A program made the position numbers and the translations under genes. From positions 468,847 to 532,846 of the forward strand of contig NW_004624748.1 of the NCBI RefSeq assembly GCF_000247695.1: 64,000 nt of DNA, in the 5' to 3' direction. Source of the DNA: Heterocephalus glaber (lineage: Eukaryota > Chordata > Mammalia > Rodentia > Bathyergidae). The notes beneath the pieces were generated by a model that saw only the letters and a list, made by a program, of their open reading frames with translations, searched no databases and was not told where the DNA came from. Of the stretch, positions 23,850 to 36,560 are shown piece by piece; the first letter of the stretch is position 1; the number at the start of each line of letters is the position of its first letter.

Positions 23850-24931
23850 TTGGGCCTCATGGAGCTGTGACCTTCATTGTCTTCTTCTAGGATATTGTTT
23901 AGAATTGTGTGGAGTGCTGGTTTTGTGTTCATGAAATTTCTCAAGTGTTCTTTGTTGTGAAAGTATCTAATTTCCCCATCGATTTTGAAAGATAATTTTG
24001 AAGCATACAGTAGTCTAGGTTGGAAGTTATTTTCTTTTACAGCTTGAAATACTTCACTACAGGCTCTCCTTGATTTGAGGGTTTGTGTTGAGAATTCTGC
24101 TGTGATTCTGATGGGCTTTCCTTTGTAGGTGATTTGTTTCTTTTCTCTAACTGCCTGTAGGATTTTGTTCTTCTGTTAGGTTTCTGGGATCTTGACTATT
24201 ATATGTCTGGGTGTAGATTTTTTTTTTGATCATGGCTAGTTGGAGTTCTGTATGCCACATTATCTGTATGTCCAATTCTCCACCTTTATCTGGGAAGTTT
24301 TCTACTATTACATCTGTGAACAGTTTTTTTTAATGTCAATTGTACTTTCTCCTGTTTTTTTCATGGACTCCTATCAGTCTTCTGTCATTCTTCTTTGCAT
24401 CATCTAGCAGCTGCTGGGTTGAATTCTCGTGGTCCCTTACTATTTTGAAGAAATCTGTTTTCATGGTCCTTAATTGCAAACCTGTCTTCTATATCTGATA
24501 TTCTATCTTCAGATTCCCTTAATCTGCTCTGCGTGCTTTCAGTGGAGTTTTTAATCTCCTGAATATCTGTTTGAATCTGTTTAATAGATTCCATTTCTTT
24601 CTTATGCTTGGCGATCATGGTTTCTGTTTCTTTCTTATGCTAGGCATTCATGGCTTCCAACATGTTTCTGAGCTTCTCTATTTTTTTTTATCGTTTCTGT
24701 TCTAGAGCCTCTAATCATGTCTTTCACTCTACTCATTTCTGTAGTTATCTGGGAGATTATTTCTGCTTTGATTTCTTCTAGAGCCTCATTCATCTGTTTT
24801 GTTCCTTCCTGTGCTATCAGTTCAGGGTGTCCAGGTGGTTGATTATCAGACTTTTCCATCTCCTTTCCTCCAGAATTTTCCTTTTGTGGGGTGGAAGTCT
24901 GAGTTTGTGCCTTGCTTAAATGTCTTCTCAC
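23850..24931 (-). pseudogene. L1 ORF1 (RNA-binding coiled-coil protein), decayed
   Basis: On the minus strand 24931-24635 encodes an N-terminal region and 24618-24400 a heptad-rich coiled coil (IQEIKNSTES, DRISDIEDRF). The two frames are separated by a stop/shift near 24620-24635. The C-terminal RNA-binding part continues to about 23860 in broken frames. Confidence 0.8.
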
Positions 24932-26263
24932 TTTTGTTTTTGGTACTGTCCTTGGTTTAGTTCCTAGGTTGATACTTTGAAGTTGCTTATTGCAAGAATC
25001 TTTGTTGATGTATTTAGAACCCTTATGGAATGATTGCTTCTCAGGAGTGTCTTCCAGATAGAGCTGGTCTTTTGGTTTTGAGTTTCCAGTGACTCTGAAG
25101 CTATCTCATTTTCATTATACCAGGAAGGACAACTGATTAGATCAATCACAGCACCTTAGCTCAAGAGATATAGTCAGCTACACAATAACATCAAGTACCT
25201 CTTCCAAAATGACAATTTGTGGTAGTTATTAATCTATCACCTTTAACCGTGTGAATTTAATCAAAATCAAGGACCAAGCCAACATATGTTTATAGTGAAT
25301 AAACTCTTCAATATAGCAACTTTACCCTTCAGGATGGGGAGTTAGAAGGAGTTGGGGAGGGAGGGATAGAAGATAGAGTAAGTTTAGCAGTGAGGCCAGA
25401 CAACATAGGTGAGAGAAGGAAAGAGAAGAAAAGAAAAATAAAGAAGAAGTATGAATTAGGGCCAGAACAGGAACACAAAGGGAGATGAAGAACAATGTGT
25501 GATACTATGGGAGTGAAGGAGAGAGAGAGATAAAGAAAAGAGAAAAGAAAGAAAAAACTGAAAAATAAAAATTTTTAAAGAGTAGAAAAAGAAAAAAATA
25601 AAAACAAAAAATAGTGGTAATTTTGAAAATAACAAATAAAAGATAAAAATGAAGGGCTTCCTTCAGGGTATGTCTCTGCTGTCACAATAGACCACGTGGC
25701 CAGCTGTGTGCAGATATAAGTCAGTGAGTCTCAGCAAGCCAGTCACAGAACCATGAGATTCAGGCAGATTTCTGGCTGCAAGTCCCAAGTTGAGCTCCCT
25801 GTCCTCCTGAAGGGTTGAACTCTGCAAGCTTCTATTGCAGGTTTCAGCTGCCTTTCCCCTGAAGATAGTCCAGGTTCAGATGGGAGGTGATGATCCTTAC
25901 AACTTACAAAGTACAGTGGTCTGGTGTGCCTTTATTGCAGAGATTCTCTTCACTTTTCCAGTGGGCTTCAGGTTTCATCAGGGAGCCTGCGAGAGGCCCT
26001 CTCTCTGTTGTTCACTTCTGCAGCTCAGGACAATGGGCTTTATGTCCCCCTGTGCCTCTGTAGTATGGAACCAGGTAGCTGCACAGCCAAGAGGCCAGAG
26101 GTGGGCGGCGGGGGGTGGTGTTGTTGGGCAGCTATGCTGGTGGCTGGTGGGCGTTCCCGGTGTCTCCTGGTTGCAGATGGGCAGGGCGAGCCCGAGGGAG
26201 CGGGGCTCCAGTCAGCTTGGGGCTTTCAGCCCACGCTGGTATGCTGGCGCTTGTGGCTGGTCG
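24932..26263 (-). other. L1 5' UTR / internal promoter region
   Basis: About 25320-25640 is a purine-rich block on the + strand (GGGAGGGA, AAAGAAAAGAG repeats). About 25650-26263 is GC-rich with CpGs, including a G-rich stretch near 26100-26125. Overlapping open frames here (25835-26465) are chance products of this composition. Confidence 0.7.
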
Positions 26264-26337
26264 ATCTCCTGATATTTTAGCCTTTGTATACTCTACTTTC
26301 CCTGAAAGTCTATGTAGTATGAAGAAAAGCAGGCATG

Positions 26338-26436
26338 GTTTTTTTCTTTTTCTTTTTTGTACCTTCTTCCCTCCCTTCCCTGTTTTCTTGTCCTTTCTAT
26401 TCCTTCTCTTTTCTCCTTTTTCACTTTCTTTCTTAA
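26338..26436 (+). repeat. C/T-rich simple tract next to L1 5' end
   Basis: Almost pure pyrimidine sequence (TTTTTTTCTTTTTCTTTTTT, then CCTTC/CCCTCCC units), 65 bp outside the L1 duplication. No gene seen from here to exon 12 at 27571. Confidence 0.7.
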
Positions 26437-27570
26437 AGAAGTTGGAACAAGGAATATTTTCTTGATGTCTTGGTATTTTAGAAGGCAGGTTGCCAGATAG
26501 CTGAGATGCTATTTTAACTGTACTAGGGAGAAGCTGTCTGTCTACAACTAACAGCTTTTATTTTGCTCTAATAATTATATTAAGATTTAGAAAACATAAT
26601 TTTATTAGTACAATATGTAATTTAAATCATTTTTGAGGCCTTATTCTAAAAAGAAATTAGCATATGGAAATTAGGATTTAAAAATTCAAATACCTTCCAT
26701 GATCTATATTATTGTGGTAGTTAGCTAGTCTATTGCCTTGTGCCAAAAGATGAATCCGTTTCAGAAATGTATTAATATGAAGATAAATTAATTTCTATAA
26801 TTTAGGAGGTTTTGATATGCTGTTATACATATATTTATAAAATCTCATTTTAGGAAATTACATTTGCTGGTGTTGCTGAAATCCAAGTATAGAGAAACTT
26901 CAGCTTTCAAAAGACTTTATTAAACATCTGTTATGTGTGTACTCTTCTACCATATTCTGCAGAGATGTAAAAGAATCAAAAGACACATCTCTATTTATGT
27001 TTAGAAACTAGTTAGGAAAACAAAAAGATACAATGTAAATAGGAGCTTAAAGACCGATACCAAACAACCTGTAACTGTATCAGCCTTCCATGGCATTCAT
27101 TAATGAAGGAATACAAAATAAGAGAAAGATCACTGAGGGATGAAATTTAATTAGAAGAAATTCCTGGTAATTTATTTTGTGGTAGATCAAGTTAATCCTA
27201 AACCAGATCTGACTTTTTCCAGGCAGTCAGAATTAGGCAAATATGTTGGTCCTTACTGATTCTGTGATTAATAGCAACAAGCTCTATGTAAGAGCTTAAA
27301 GTCAAGCATTCTTTCATTTTCTTCTGAATATTTGGTGACCAAGCAGTGTATTCCTGGTGATAATCATTTTTTTGTAGAGTGTATCGGTGTTAAAATGTTC
27401 ATTTTACCACCTCCATCACTTAATATTCAGAAACTCTTTATTTAGAAGGCATTTTGTGATTACTACAGTAATGAAATGGTACCTTTAATTTCTTGTGCTA
27501 TTTATATCACTTTGTTAATGAAGAAAAGGTATGTCTTAAGAAATATTGTTTTTCTTGCATGTTTCAATAG
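26437..27570. other. Right end of intron 11
   Basis: AT-rich, no repeat or exon recognised before the exon 12 acceptor. Confidence 0.4.
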
Positions 27571-27662
27571 GTTCGAATTGAACAAGTAATAGTTGCTGAA
27601 CCTGGGGCAGTTTTATTATACAAAATTTCTAATCTCCTCAAATTTTACCACCATACAATCAG
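27571..27662 (+). CDS. COG6: COG6 exon 12 (residues ~359-389)
   Basis: The acceptor is TTTCAATAG ending at 27570. It reads [20 protein letters not shown] then [10 protein letters not shown], ending with two bases of a Ser codon. The donor is GTAAGT. Confidence 0.95.
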
Positions 27663-27880
27663 GTAAGTAGAATGATGAAATGTACTTGTTAAATCTCATG
27701 AATTTGTTTTTCAAGTAGAGAACTATAAGATTTTTAGTGTTGTTTTCCTTGTCCAAAAAGCTAACTATAACTGGTAGAAACTTCTGCCCTGTCTCAATCG
27801 TTATATGTACATTATACCTTGTATACCTTGGGGTCTGACATGTCCTTTTCTTTTTTTCTCCAAGCCTAACTGTACAAGCA

Positions 27881-27945
27881 TGTGTCTGTGCATATGTACA
27901 CACACATGCACATGCACACACACATGTACAGACATATATACACAA
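27881..27945. repeat. CA/ACATG-type microsatellite
   Basis: Interrupted CA-rich simple repeat (ACACACATGCACATGCACAC) in intron 12, likely length-polymorphic. Confidence 0.8.
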
Positions 27946-28668
27946 CTTAGGTATCAGTAACATAAGCATTTGTTATTAAGTAAATGAGATCTTGGCAACT
28001 AAAGCAACTAATTATTACACTTAGAATGGGGCTTAATAAATGGAATAACTTATTCTGGATACAAATGATTAAATTATTTTTTAGAAATTAGTGTTCTATC
28101 AGTGATTAAAAATAGAACTGTGGCTTTATCTTCTCTACATAAAAGTTTTATCTATGTTACTATAAAACCATATTATATGTGGAGTTGTGTTAAAACAATG
28201 TCCTTCCAAGCTATATTTCTGATAGTTTTCATTAAAAATTTAAAACTGTTTGTTAGCCAGTATGCAAATATCATAAACAAAAAGCAAATTGTTAAAATCT
28301 AAGAGAGTTATAACTAACCAGTCAGAATAGTTTCAGGAATCACAAGTTCAAAGAGCACCAGAGATTATAGTGATGATACTACCTACTCCTAGTGACTCAG
28401 AGGGGCCACCCAGAGCATCAAAGAAATGGGCTTCGTGCTCTATTGGTAAATTTTCAAACAAACCTAAACCTCAGGCTAAAACACTAATCAAAAATAAGAT
28501 TTGGGTTAATCCTGTAACATTTTAGATACAAATTTATTATCATTTTCCATTATTCATAGCAATGTTTTAATTGTAACGTTATAAGCATCCTAAAATAAGA
28601 GTGATAAATACTTTAAAAAGACCAAAGCAGCTAAAAGCAAGTAGATATAGCAAATACTATGCTATTTT
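27946..28668. other. Intron 12, unassigned
   Basis: AT-rich; a small open frame at about 28102-28302 has no support. Confidence 0.35.
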
Positions 28669-28755
28669 TTTTTTTTTTTGGTACCAGGGATCAAACTCGG
28701 GGTCCTTACGCTTGTGAGGCAGGCGGCGGAACCACTGAGCTAAATCCCCAGCCCA
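28669..28755 (-). mobile_element. ID-like tRNA-derived SINE
   Basis: Poly(T), GGTACCAGGGATCAAACTCG, CACTGAGCTAAATCCCCAGC; target-site duplication ACTATGCTATTTT (28656-28668, 28756-28768). One of the least diverged copies. Confidence 0.93.
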
Positions 28756-29099
28756 ACTATGCTATTTTAAAAGTAGTGATAAAACATTTTTAAAAATCAT
28801 TTAGTAATACCAATGATGGTATTGCATAAAACTTATTTGGATATAATGACAATTCAGTTTCTAATGTAGAAAATGTTAGAAATAAAATCATTTGGATTCT
28901 GAAGATAATACATGTTTTTAGGTTCTAAATTTTTTAGAATTTTTCTTTGAAGATGATATTGAGGATAACAAAATCTTTTGATAGTTTCTTTGCATGTACT
29001 TTTTCTACTTGCTCACAAATTTCCTCATTTAGTCAGCTAAGAAGTTGCCTGTGTACTTGTCACTCTTCTTGTTGCTAAGAAAGAACAAAATAGATTGTA

Positions 29100-30130
29100 A
29101 ACATATTTCATTAGGGGAGACAAATAATTAAACAAGAATATATTTAGATCATTATCAGGGCCTTGAAGACAAATAAAAACTAGAAAATATTAGAAGTTAC
29201 TGTGTAAGAGTAGGTGTGGGCATATGTGGCTGCTTTTGAAGCTGTTTTAGTAGAGGCGACATTTGAAGAGTATCCTAGGTAGAGGTACACTCTGGTTCTG
29301 AAGCCAGGAAAAGCTTGCATTTTGGAAAATCAGAAGGGAGTACAGTGGTTGGAGCGTGGTGAATTAGAAGGGGTAGGAAAGATGAAATCAGAGAAATGAA
29401 CAAAGGTAGGCCATTATAGGATTTTGTAGACCCTGGTGAGGATTTGGATATATATTTAGTGTGTAAGATATGAGAGGCTTTTGAGCTGATTTGATATACA
29501 GTTACCTAGGTACTAGGTAGATAATATAGTATATTGGTGTATAAGTGGAAACAGGAAAGGTATTTAGCAAGTAGTTTGGAGTTTCAAGCATAGATAATGA
29601 TTATTAGACCATAGTGATCATCTTAGAGGTGATAAAAAGTGGTTGATTCTGGAGATATTTTATGTTACAGGCAATAGGACATATATGGACCAGATGAAGT
29701 GAGAGGGGGAGGAGTCAAGGATGCATTCTTGATTTGGTTTGAACAACTGAGTGAATGGCATTTCTGTTTACTGAGATGGGGAACGCTGGAGAGGAGTATG
29801 TTGTTAGCAGTGGGTGAGTAAAAAAGAGTTCAGTTCATTTTTGGCCATGACAGATTAGATGTACCTGAGAACAGACTGTAGAAGATTTTGAGTAAGATGA
29901 TACAAAAATCAGGGCTATAAATTTGGTAGTTTCCAGAATATGGGTGATATTTGAAAACATAGGACTATGTAAGATCAAGTGAAGGAGTCAATGTAAATAA
30001 AGAATAGAGCCTAGAACTGAGTCCTGGGATGCCCAAGTATTTAAAGTCAGGAAGAGGAGAAACTAATGAAGAAGACTGGGAAGGGATAGCCAGTGAAGTA
30101 AGGGAAATATCAGGAAACATTCAGGGTCTA
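29100..30130 (+). repeat. Old purine-rich interspersed repeat, family unnamed
   Basis: Order of GGCCATTATAGGATTTTGTA, GGTGATAAAAAGTGGTTGAT, GGAGGAGTCAAGGATGCATT, TTTACTGAGATGGGGAACGC, CTGAGTCCTGGGATGC resembles a widespread ancient mammalian repeat I have seen often but cannot name reliably. A chance open frame (30029-30331) lies at its right end. Confidence 0.45.
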
Positions 30131-31019
30131 ATAAATTTATTAGTATACAGTAGAACTCCTAAAAACAGAAGATGTGGAATCCAGGAAACAAGGAATATAG
30201 TGTACTTCGATTATATATCCTTTGCTGTGAAACTTTTCTCCCTAGAGTTAATAATTTGTTTTTATACTAGCTTAGCTTTCCTGTATCCCATCACTATTTC
30301 AGATTCAATAAGCGGACTTGACATTTTCTAGCTATATATTCAAACACATCAAGTAATTCCTTTTGCCTTCTTCTGACATCCTTACTCAAGCCCTCATCTT
30401 CTCCAGTATAGACAGGTTGCTCTCCAGGCCTACTGTGCCATTTGACTTTCACAATGGGATTCATCTTCTTTACCAGCTTACTCATTCCCTTGTCTTGTCC
30501 CAGATTCCTTTGTCATTCCTGAATAGTATTTATATGTTTATATATTAAATATTTATTTGTGCTCTATAATCATAACTATACTACAAAGCTTGGGAAGGTG
30601 AAGTTTGGGTGTGTGTGGTGGGGGAGAACTGAATTCCCAGTCAAGGAACTTGTATCTAATACCTAAAAGTAAAAAAAAAAAAAAAAAGTAGGCGAATAAG
30701 CATATTGGATAGAAAAATGGAATGGAATATCAAAAGATGCATCTATAAGTATCTGGACCACTTACTGGTTCCTAATGAGTAATTAAAAACTTGTAAATTC
30801 AGAATAACTGCAAATATCCAATTACTCCAACTTTTAAAAAATGGCTGTAAATATATCTTCATATTTCTTCAAAAATTTTATTAACATGTCAGTTTCTACT
30901 TAAATGTATTCAATTTACATCTTCTGCTGTTCCTATATATTTTTACTCAGAGGAATTATTGTCAGTGCATGTATAGGCACATATGGTAATCTATTCCAGT
31001 TTATTTTGTTGTTTAGCTT

Positions 31020-31129
31020 GGTTTTTTTGTTGTCGTTTTTTTTGTTTTGTTTTTTGGTACTGGGGATCAAACTTGGGACCTGGCGCCTGCGAGGCAAGCA
31101 GCAAAACCACTGAGTGAAATCCCCAGCCC
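31020..31129 (-). mobile_element. ID-like tRNA-derived SINE
   Basis: TTTTTGGTACTGGGGATCAA, GAGTGAAATCCCCAGCCC; short target-site duplication TTTAGCTT (31012-31019, 31130-31137). The T-rich head is interrupted by G, so the tail has aged. Confidence 0.88.
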
Positions 31130-31979
31130 TTTAGCTTATATTTTTTAACTGAAATTCTTTTTTTAAAAAAAAAAAAAATAGTGCAGATATTCTCTCTACA
31201 AGTAATTTGCTTGTATTCTCTTTGCTTTATATGTTTTTTTTACTGATAGTTTTTGTTTGAGTGAACTGTATGAGAATATATCCAATTTTAGTTTCAGAAT
31301 ATATTGTGTATTTTCTCTCATAATGTGTCAATGTGGTATATAATTTATCAGTAAATTTTCCATGACTTTAGCTTGTATTTACTAGTATATACTGATGTCA
31401 TCATATTTATCTTCAGCTGTGTAAATTATTTTAGACATACTATGATGTTTCTGTGCCTTTAGAAATTATGATTACCTGCTGGATTACAGTATATTTTCAT
31501 ATCTACCAAAAGCTTTCCATAAAAAATTTTAAAATTACTTTCAGTATATAAACTAGGAAAATCAAATTGGGAATTGTTTTGGATACATACTTAGATCCTG
31601 GCAAAAATGCCAAACCCCTTTGGATAGATTTAAGAAATACTCTTGTAATAGCAAATTGAGGATTATGAAATGTGCTAATATAATTATTTCAAAGTATCAG
31701 AGTTTTCAATAATTAGTCTAAGTGTACTGTTATTTAAGCAGCTATGTCAATGATATAGCATAATAATTTAATTATAAGTATTTATATAATTTTATTTTTT
31801 TATAGTAGAGCTATTGATGAAATGCCTTTCTTAAAGTTAAAGTTACACCTTCCTGGATAATCAAGATACATGTTTATTGTAGTAGAAGAAAAATGAGCTT
31901 ACAGGTTTACGTGTTACAGATTTTGCTTAATAACCCACATTTTTGCTGAAAGAGATTGTGAAATATTAAAAACATAGTA

Positions 31980-32234
31980 CAGGCTGAGTGCCCCTTATCC
32001 AAGATACTTTGAGTCAGAAATGTTTTATATTTCAGTGTGTTTTGGAGTTAAAAACATTTACATGGACTATACCAATTGACCATCCATAATCTAAACTCAG
32101 ACTGAACTTTAAACTCAAAGTTCAAAATGACCTGAAATCTGAAGCTTTCTGAACACTGACATGACACTCAAAAAATTACAGGTTTTAGAGCATTTTTGAC
32201 TTTGGATTTTCAAAATAAGGATTCTTAACCTTCA
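31980..32234 (+). mobile_element. Tigger-like DNA transposon relic (non-autonomous)
   Basis: Begins TA|CAGGCTGAGTGCCCCTTA and ends near GGATTCTTAACCTT, degenerate inverted ends. Internal blocks such as ATTACAGGTTTTAGAGCATT and GACTTTGGATTTTCAAA are familiar from mammalian mariner/Tigger-class MITEs. Confidence 0.6.
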
Positions 32235-32421
32235 GGTTTTTTTAATTACCAAATTTAAAACCTGGTATTTTTATACAAAGCTAGAGTAATTGTTTTTAAT
32301 TCTCAAATTCTATTCTACATACAAAAGCATTAATATAAATCTAGATATTTTTAAACATTTTTACTCAAAGACCTGAATTCTTGTAGCTTGTTTTGCAACC
32401 TGAAATATTCTTTGCTTTCAG

Positions 32422-32539
32422 TGGCATTGTTGGAAATAGTGCAACTACTTTATTAACCATCATTGAAGAAATGCATTTGCTAAGCAAAAAAATATTCTTC
32501 AATAGCTTGAGTCTTCATGCAAGTAAATTAATGGACAAG
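32422..32539 (+). CDS. COG6: COG6 exon 13 (residues ~389-428)
   Basis: The acceptor is TTGCTTTCAG ending at 32421. It reads [20 protein letters not shown] then [19 protein letters not shown], ending in phase 0. The donor is GTATGT. Conservation appears high; TTLLTIIEE differs slightly from the human sequence as I remember it. Confidence 0.95.
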
Positions 32540-33899
32540 GTATGTTTAAAAAATATAGTTTTTATATTTTGGTTGTGATTTGTGAATTGTTCACACTTAA
32601 TGGTGTTGTTTTAATGTGTTTATACTGATTTTTCCCCCATTCTATGCAATGTTCTTTTGAGTTCTTCACATGAACAATAAACTTCATATTAAGGAGGCTT
32701 CCTGGGCTATGTTTATCATCTGACTTGCTGGATAGTATAACATTGAGTCATAATTGAAGATAGAATGTCAAGCCTTAATTTCACTACCATTTTTTCTGTA
32801 ACCAAAAAATGTATAACGAAAGCAAGCTTAGTATATTTAGGTAGGAGCTAACATTACATGCAAATTGGAAAAGATGAACTCTTGTGTTATGTTTTATTCC
32901 ACACAACTTACAATATTATTCTCTGGTGTTTCAGCTTTTTCCATATAAAATTTATACTTCTCTGAGTTACATACTACAGTTATTCAAGAACAAAAAAGAT
33001 AAAAGACCCTACAAAAATAAACAAAACTCTAGAAGAGCCCTTTAAGATCTGATGTTTTAAAGTGAGTATTTTGGTAGGCTATAAGAAATGGGGTTATAAT
33101 AATCAAATTCTTTTAAAATTTTGTTTCACTATTAAGGACTCAGATTTTTCAAGAATGCATCATTCTCACCACGTTGGCTTTTTTATTGTACTACTTTGTG
33201 TAATAGGCTGGTCATAAAGGCACAGATTTTGTAGTATAGCATAGTGCAGTATAGAATAGTCAGTAGGAATCCAATTGAGTAGTTGGTCAGTCCCCATTCT
33301 TCTAAGCTCAGAAAAGCCTTAATAGGAGTTACTTCCTAACTCATGTATGAAACAAATTCTTTCAGAAAAGCAACAATAAAATGTGTGGAGCTGAAATATC
33401 TAGTTATATTTTTCTTGCCTTTATTTTCACCAGAAATTTATTAACTATCGGTTTTGCTTGCTTGTATGAGTTCTTGTGTAGACAATATCTTTTGAAATCA
33501 TCACATCATATGTGATGCAAACATTGAACATGAACAAATGCATGCTAGCTGATGGGATTTCAAGAGCAACACTCAGTATCTGTTGGTCTCAGGTTTAGTG
33601 AAAAATGATAAGGTGAATCAATGATTACTATTCAGTCACATGTCTTATGAAATACATATGCCGAGGTTGCTATGTTTGCACAAAAGGAGGGATGTGTATA
33701 GCAACATGCATATGCTTCTTTACAGAGAGAGAGCTCTTCTGAAAGGCAGGTACTAGAGTTGAACTTTGAAGGGCTTATAAGACTTAGATAGTTGAAGAAG
33801 GACAAGGATAGAGACCATCCTAAGTCAAAGAAGGAAACAGAGTAAGTCATTAATAAACAGATTTTTTATTTATTAAAAAATCACTTTAAAGATGTTGTA
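32540..33899. other. Intron 13, left part
   Basis: No repeat named. Contains an imperfect hairpin at 33655-33714. Confidence 0.35.
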
Positions 33900-34260
33900 A
33901 TGTGGATAAGAGGGAGTGCAGGTTGAAGAGAAGGATATTGAGAGGAATAATTAAGTCATTTTATGACAGTACATTATCTAAGAGAGAGAGACTTTGGGAA
34001 TAGCCATGAAGGAACAGTTTCTTGAGAGATGATGGTGAAATCTTCAAAATTTGGTGACTGATCGAATATGAGTAAAGAAGAGGAGGAATCCCGATCGCAA
34101 GTATCTAGAACACAGGAAAGGTGCAAAATTTGGGAGGTAAAGATGATGATGATGACTCAGCTATGTTGAGCTTGAGGCACCTGAGGGATATTCCTCTAGA
34201 ATTGGAAACTGTTCATTTAGATTTAGAGTTTTGTATATGAAAGATATTTTAATCCATGCA
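33900..34260 (+). repeat. Old purine-rich interspersed repeat, family unnamed
   Basis: GTTGAGCTTGAGGCACCTGA and the surrounding purine-rich text resemble the right half of the repeat at 29100-30130. Confidence 0.35.
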
Positions 34261-34559
34261 TTTAGATTATATCACTAGGAATCATTTTTTATGAGAGTAG
34301 AACTTACAAGACACACACTCTAGAGAACATCGATGGCCTCGCTGAACAATTTCACTATTGTGGTAGAAAAGGCATACAGATTGCAATACATGAAAAAGTA
34401 CAGGGATAAGCATATGACCCAAAGTTACACCAGTCATTGCACAGTTGGGATTCAGGTTTGGAAATAAAATGTGTTTGGCATGCAAATTTAGACATTTGAG
34501 TTAGAACAATGAAACAAACTATGATAAAAGGAAGGATGCAATAGAATTTCTGTAACAAA

Positions 34560-35640
34560 TTAAAAAACAGAGAAACAGTTATATGTTGAAAAGGTCAAGA
34601 AAATGACAAACTTTTAGTAAATCTAGGAAAAAAGAAAATTTCAAATTATAACATTAGAAATTAAAGAACATCCACAGATAAGGATTAAAATTTTTGGAAA
34701 ATACCATATGCAATTTTGTGCTAAAATAATCTGAACATCCAAATAAGAATAATTTTAAGATGATACAAATTAATTAAAAGATAGTCAAACAAAGTGGAAA
34801 ACTTGAATACACCTAGGGAGGGAAGAAAAGTTACTAAAAAGAATGCTGCTAGCCTTAGTTCAGATTACATAGACAGCTTCATTCACACCTGTTAGGAACA
34901 GGTGATTGTCCAGAGCACAGAGATACAGGGGAAGCTTTACAGTTCCTCTCAGGTGGGGTAATGCTGACATAAAACCCTCCTAAGTGTAGTGCAGTACTGA
35001 AAACAGTAAGTCAATCACTTTGATCTTTTAAAAACAGTACAAACAAAAAAAAATAGTACTATCAAATTGAATCCAGCTTATATTAAGACTAAGTGCAGCT
35101 TATGTTATGAATATAAGAATGTATTGTCAGTATATGAAATATATTAAATGTTTTAGGTGATTTATAACTATATATATTTATATATAATATATTTAATGTT
35201 AGGAAATATGTTAAATGAGCATATAAATATTAAATGAGTAGATAAATTTTATATTTTCATGATGTTTGATCAAATTGTTTTGGGAAAAATCTTAGTGAAA
35301 AGCTAGTTGAAAAATACTTCTTTAACCATATAAATAATATAATATATAATAACAGCCAACATCAAAATTGACAGGGAAGCAATAGAGAAAGATTACTACT
35401 GAAGTAAAGAATTTGCCAATATTTTGAATAATAGCCATCATAGAAAGACCAGATAAAAATATGAGATTTAAATATTTCAAAAGAGGAAACATTATTTATG
35501 GATGCTGTGATTGTCTACTCTGAAAACCTGAGAATCCACTGAAGAGCAGTAGAACCAGAAGACTAATTTTAGTGAGGTAGTTGGTGAAAAGATCAAGGTA
35601 CAAAAATAATTTTCCTACATCTCCGATCATGAAAAGTCAG
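34560..35640 (+). repeat. Old L1 ORF2 relic, sense
   Basis: A-rich, with the order AAATTGAATCCAGCTTATAT then GATGCTGTGATTGTCTACTC and TTCCTACATCTCCGATCATG, recalling the sense L1 reverse-transcriptase region. Highly diverged. Confidence 0.45.
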
Positions 35641-36059
35641 TAAATACTAGTTACATGAATGACTGGTTGAATTCATTTTTTTTTAGTACATATTCCATCA
35701 TTATATTGTATCTTGGTGTTACCTTTAAATATCTTATACGTTATCATGTTACTAAACTCACTTTGCAGAACCACCCTGAATTAATTCCATTTTTTAGTTT
35801 CTACTTTGTATATACTCTAACTGTGGAACAGCGCTAAAACAATTATGTAACCATGCAGACTGGAGTCATTAGAATGTATTGTTTCTGACAACACCAGAAC
35901 CCTCTGTGATGTCCAGCAAATGCTGTGTGACCATAGGCAAACGCTCATATTTACTTTCCTCTACCCATTTTGTCAAGTCTACCATACCACTTCCTACCAA
36001 ATGTGCCTACCTTTGCCCAAACTTGGTAATCGGCAAAGAAAGATCTTTGTCAATATGAT

Positions 36060-36560
36060 GAATAAAAAGTGATATCTTATTTTTTTCACTTTAATTTCTA
36101 TGATTCTATTGAAAATGAACATTTTATTTATGATTATTTCCTGTTGATAAATTGCTTGTTTACATCTTTTGCCATTAGCCTATTCGGTTGTGTCTTATTC
36201 TCACTCATTTCTAATATTCTTTATACATTAAGAACACTGACTGTTGTATGCATTACACACAATTGCCCTGTTATCATTTGCCATAGTCTTTTCTGACATG
36301 TCAACTTTGAATATTCTCATAATAAAACCTAAATTTTTTCTCTAGATAGTTTCTTCCTTGAAAGCATGCCAGGCCTGAAAACTTACCCACACCAAAAAGC
36401 TTTTTGAATTTCACATGTGATAAAGTTTGCATCTATTAGTGAAAAAACTGTGGATTACTTAACAAATTCACATATATATTTTATTCATATATGTTTGTAT
36501 AATTTTACATTTACCTATTTTTAACTATTTGAATTTTATTTTTGTCCACACTGAGAAGTC
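36060..36560 (-). repeat. Old L1 relic, antisense
   Basis: T-rich text with TTGCTTGTTTACATCTTTTG and AATATTCTTTATACATTAAG resembles the antisense L1 3' half. Low certainty. Confidence 0.4.

Larger units (their letters stand above)
19636..26263 (-). mobile_element. Nearly full-length L1 LINE, antisense, in COG6 intron 11
   Basis: On the minus strand the element runs from a GC-rich 5' UTR (26263 back to about 24940) through ORF1 and ORF2 to a 3' UTR and 8-T (poly(A)) end at 19636-19640. It is flanked by the 10-bp target-site duplication ATCTCCTGAT (19626-19635 and 26264-26273), so both ends are exact. Length is 6.6 kb with no SINE inside, suggesting it is younger than the L1 at 53246-60647. 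Both reading frames are broken into pieces, so it cannot move by itself. Confidence 0.92.

Noticed and set aside
25835..26465. Overlapping open frames of 116-145 codons on +
   Set aside because: They lie in the GC-rich antisense 5' UTR of the intron-11 L1, in several frames at once, with low-complexity composition; not genes.
27881..27945. Short regularly spaced repeats suggesting an array
   Set aside because: Simple CA-type microsatellite; no spacers, and the organism is a mammal, so not CRISPR.
27616..27969. 117-codon open frame on - overlapping exon 12
   Set aside because: Antisense shadow of a COG6 exon extended through a CA microsatellite (Cys/Val/Ala-rich).
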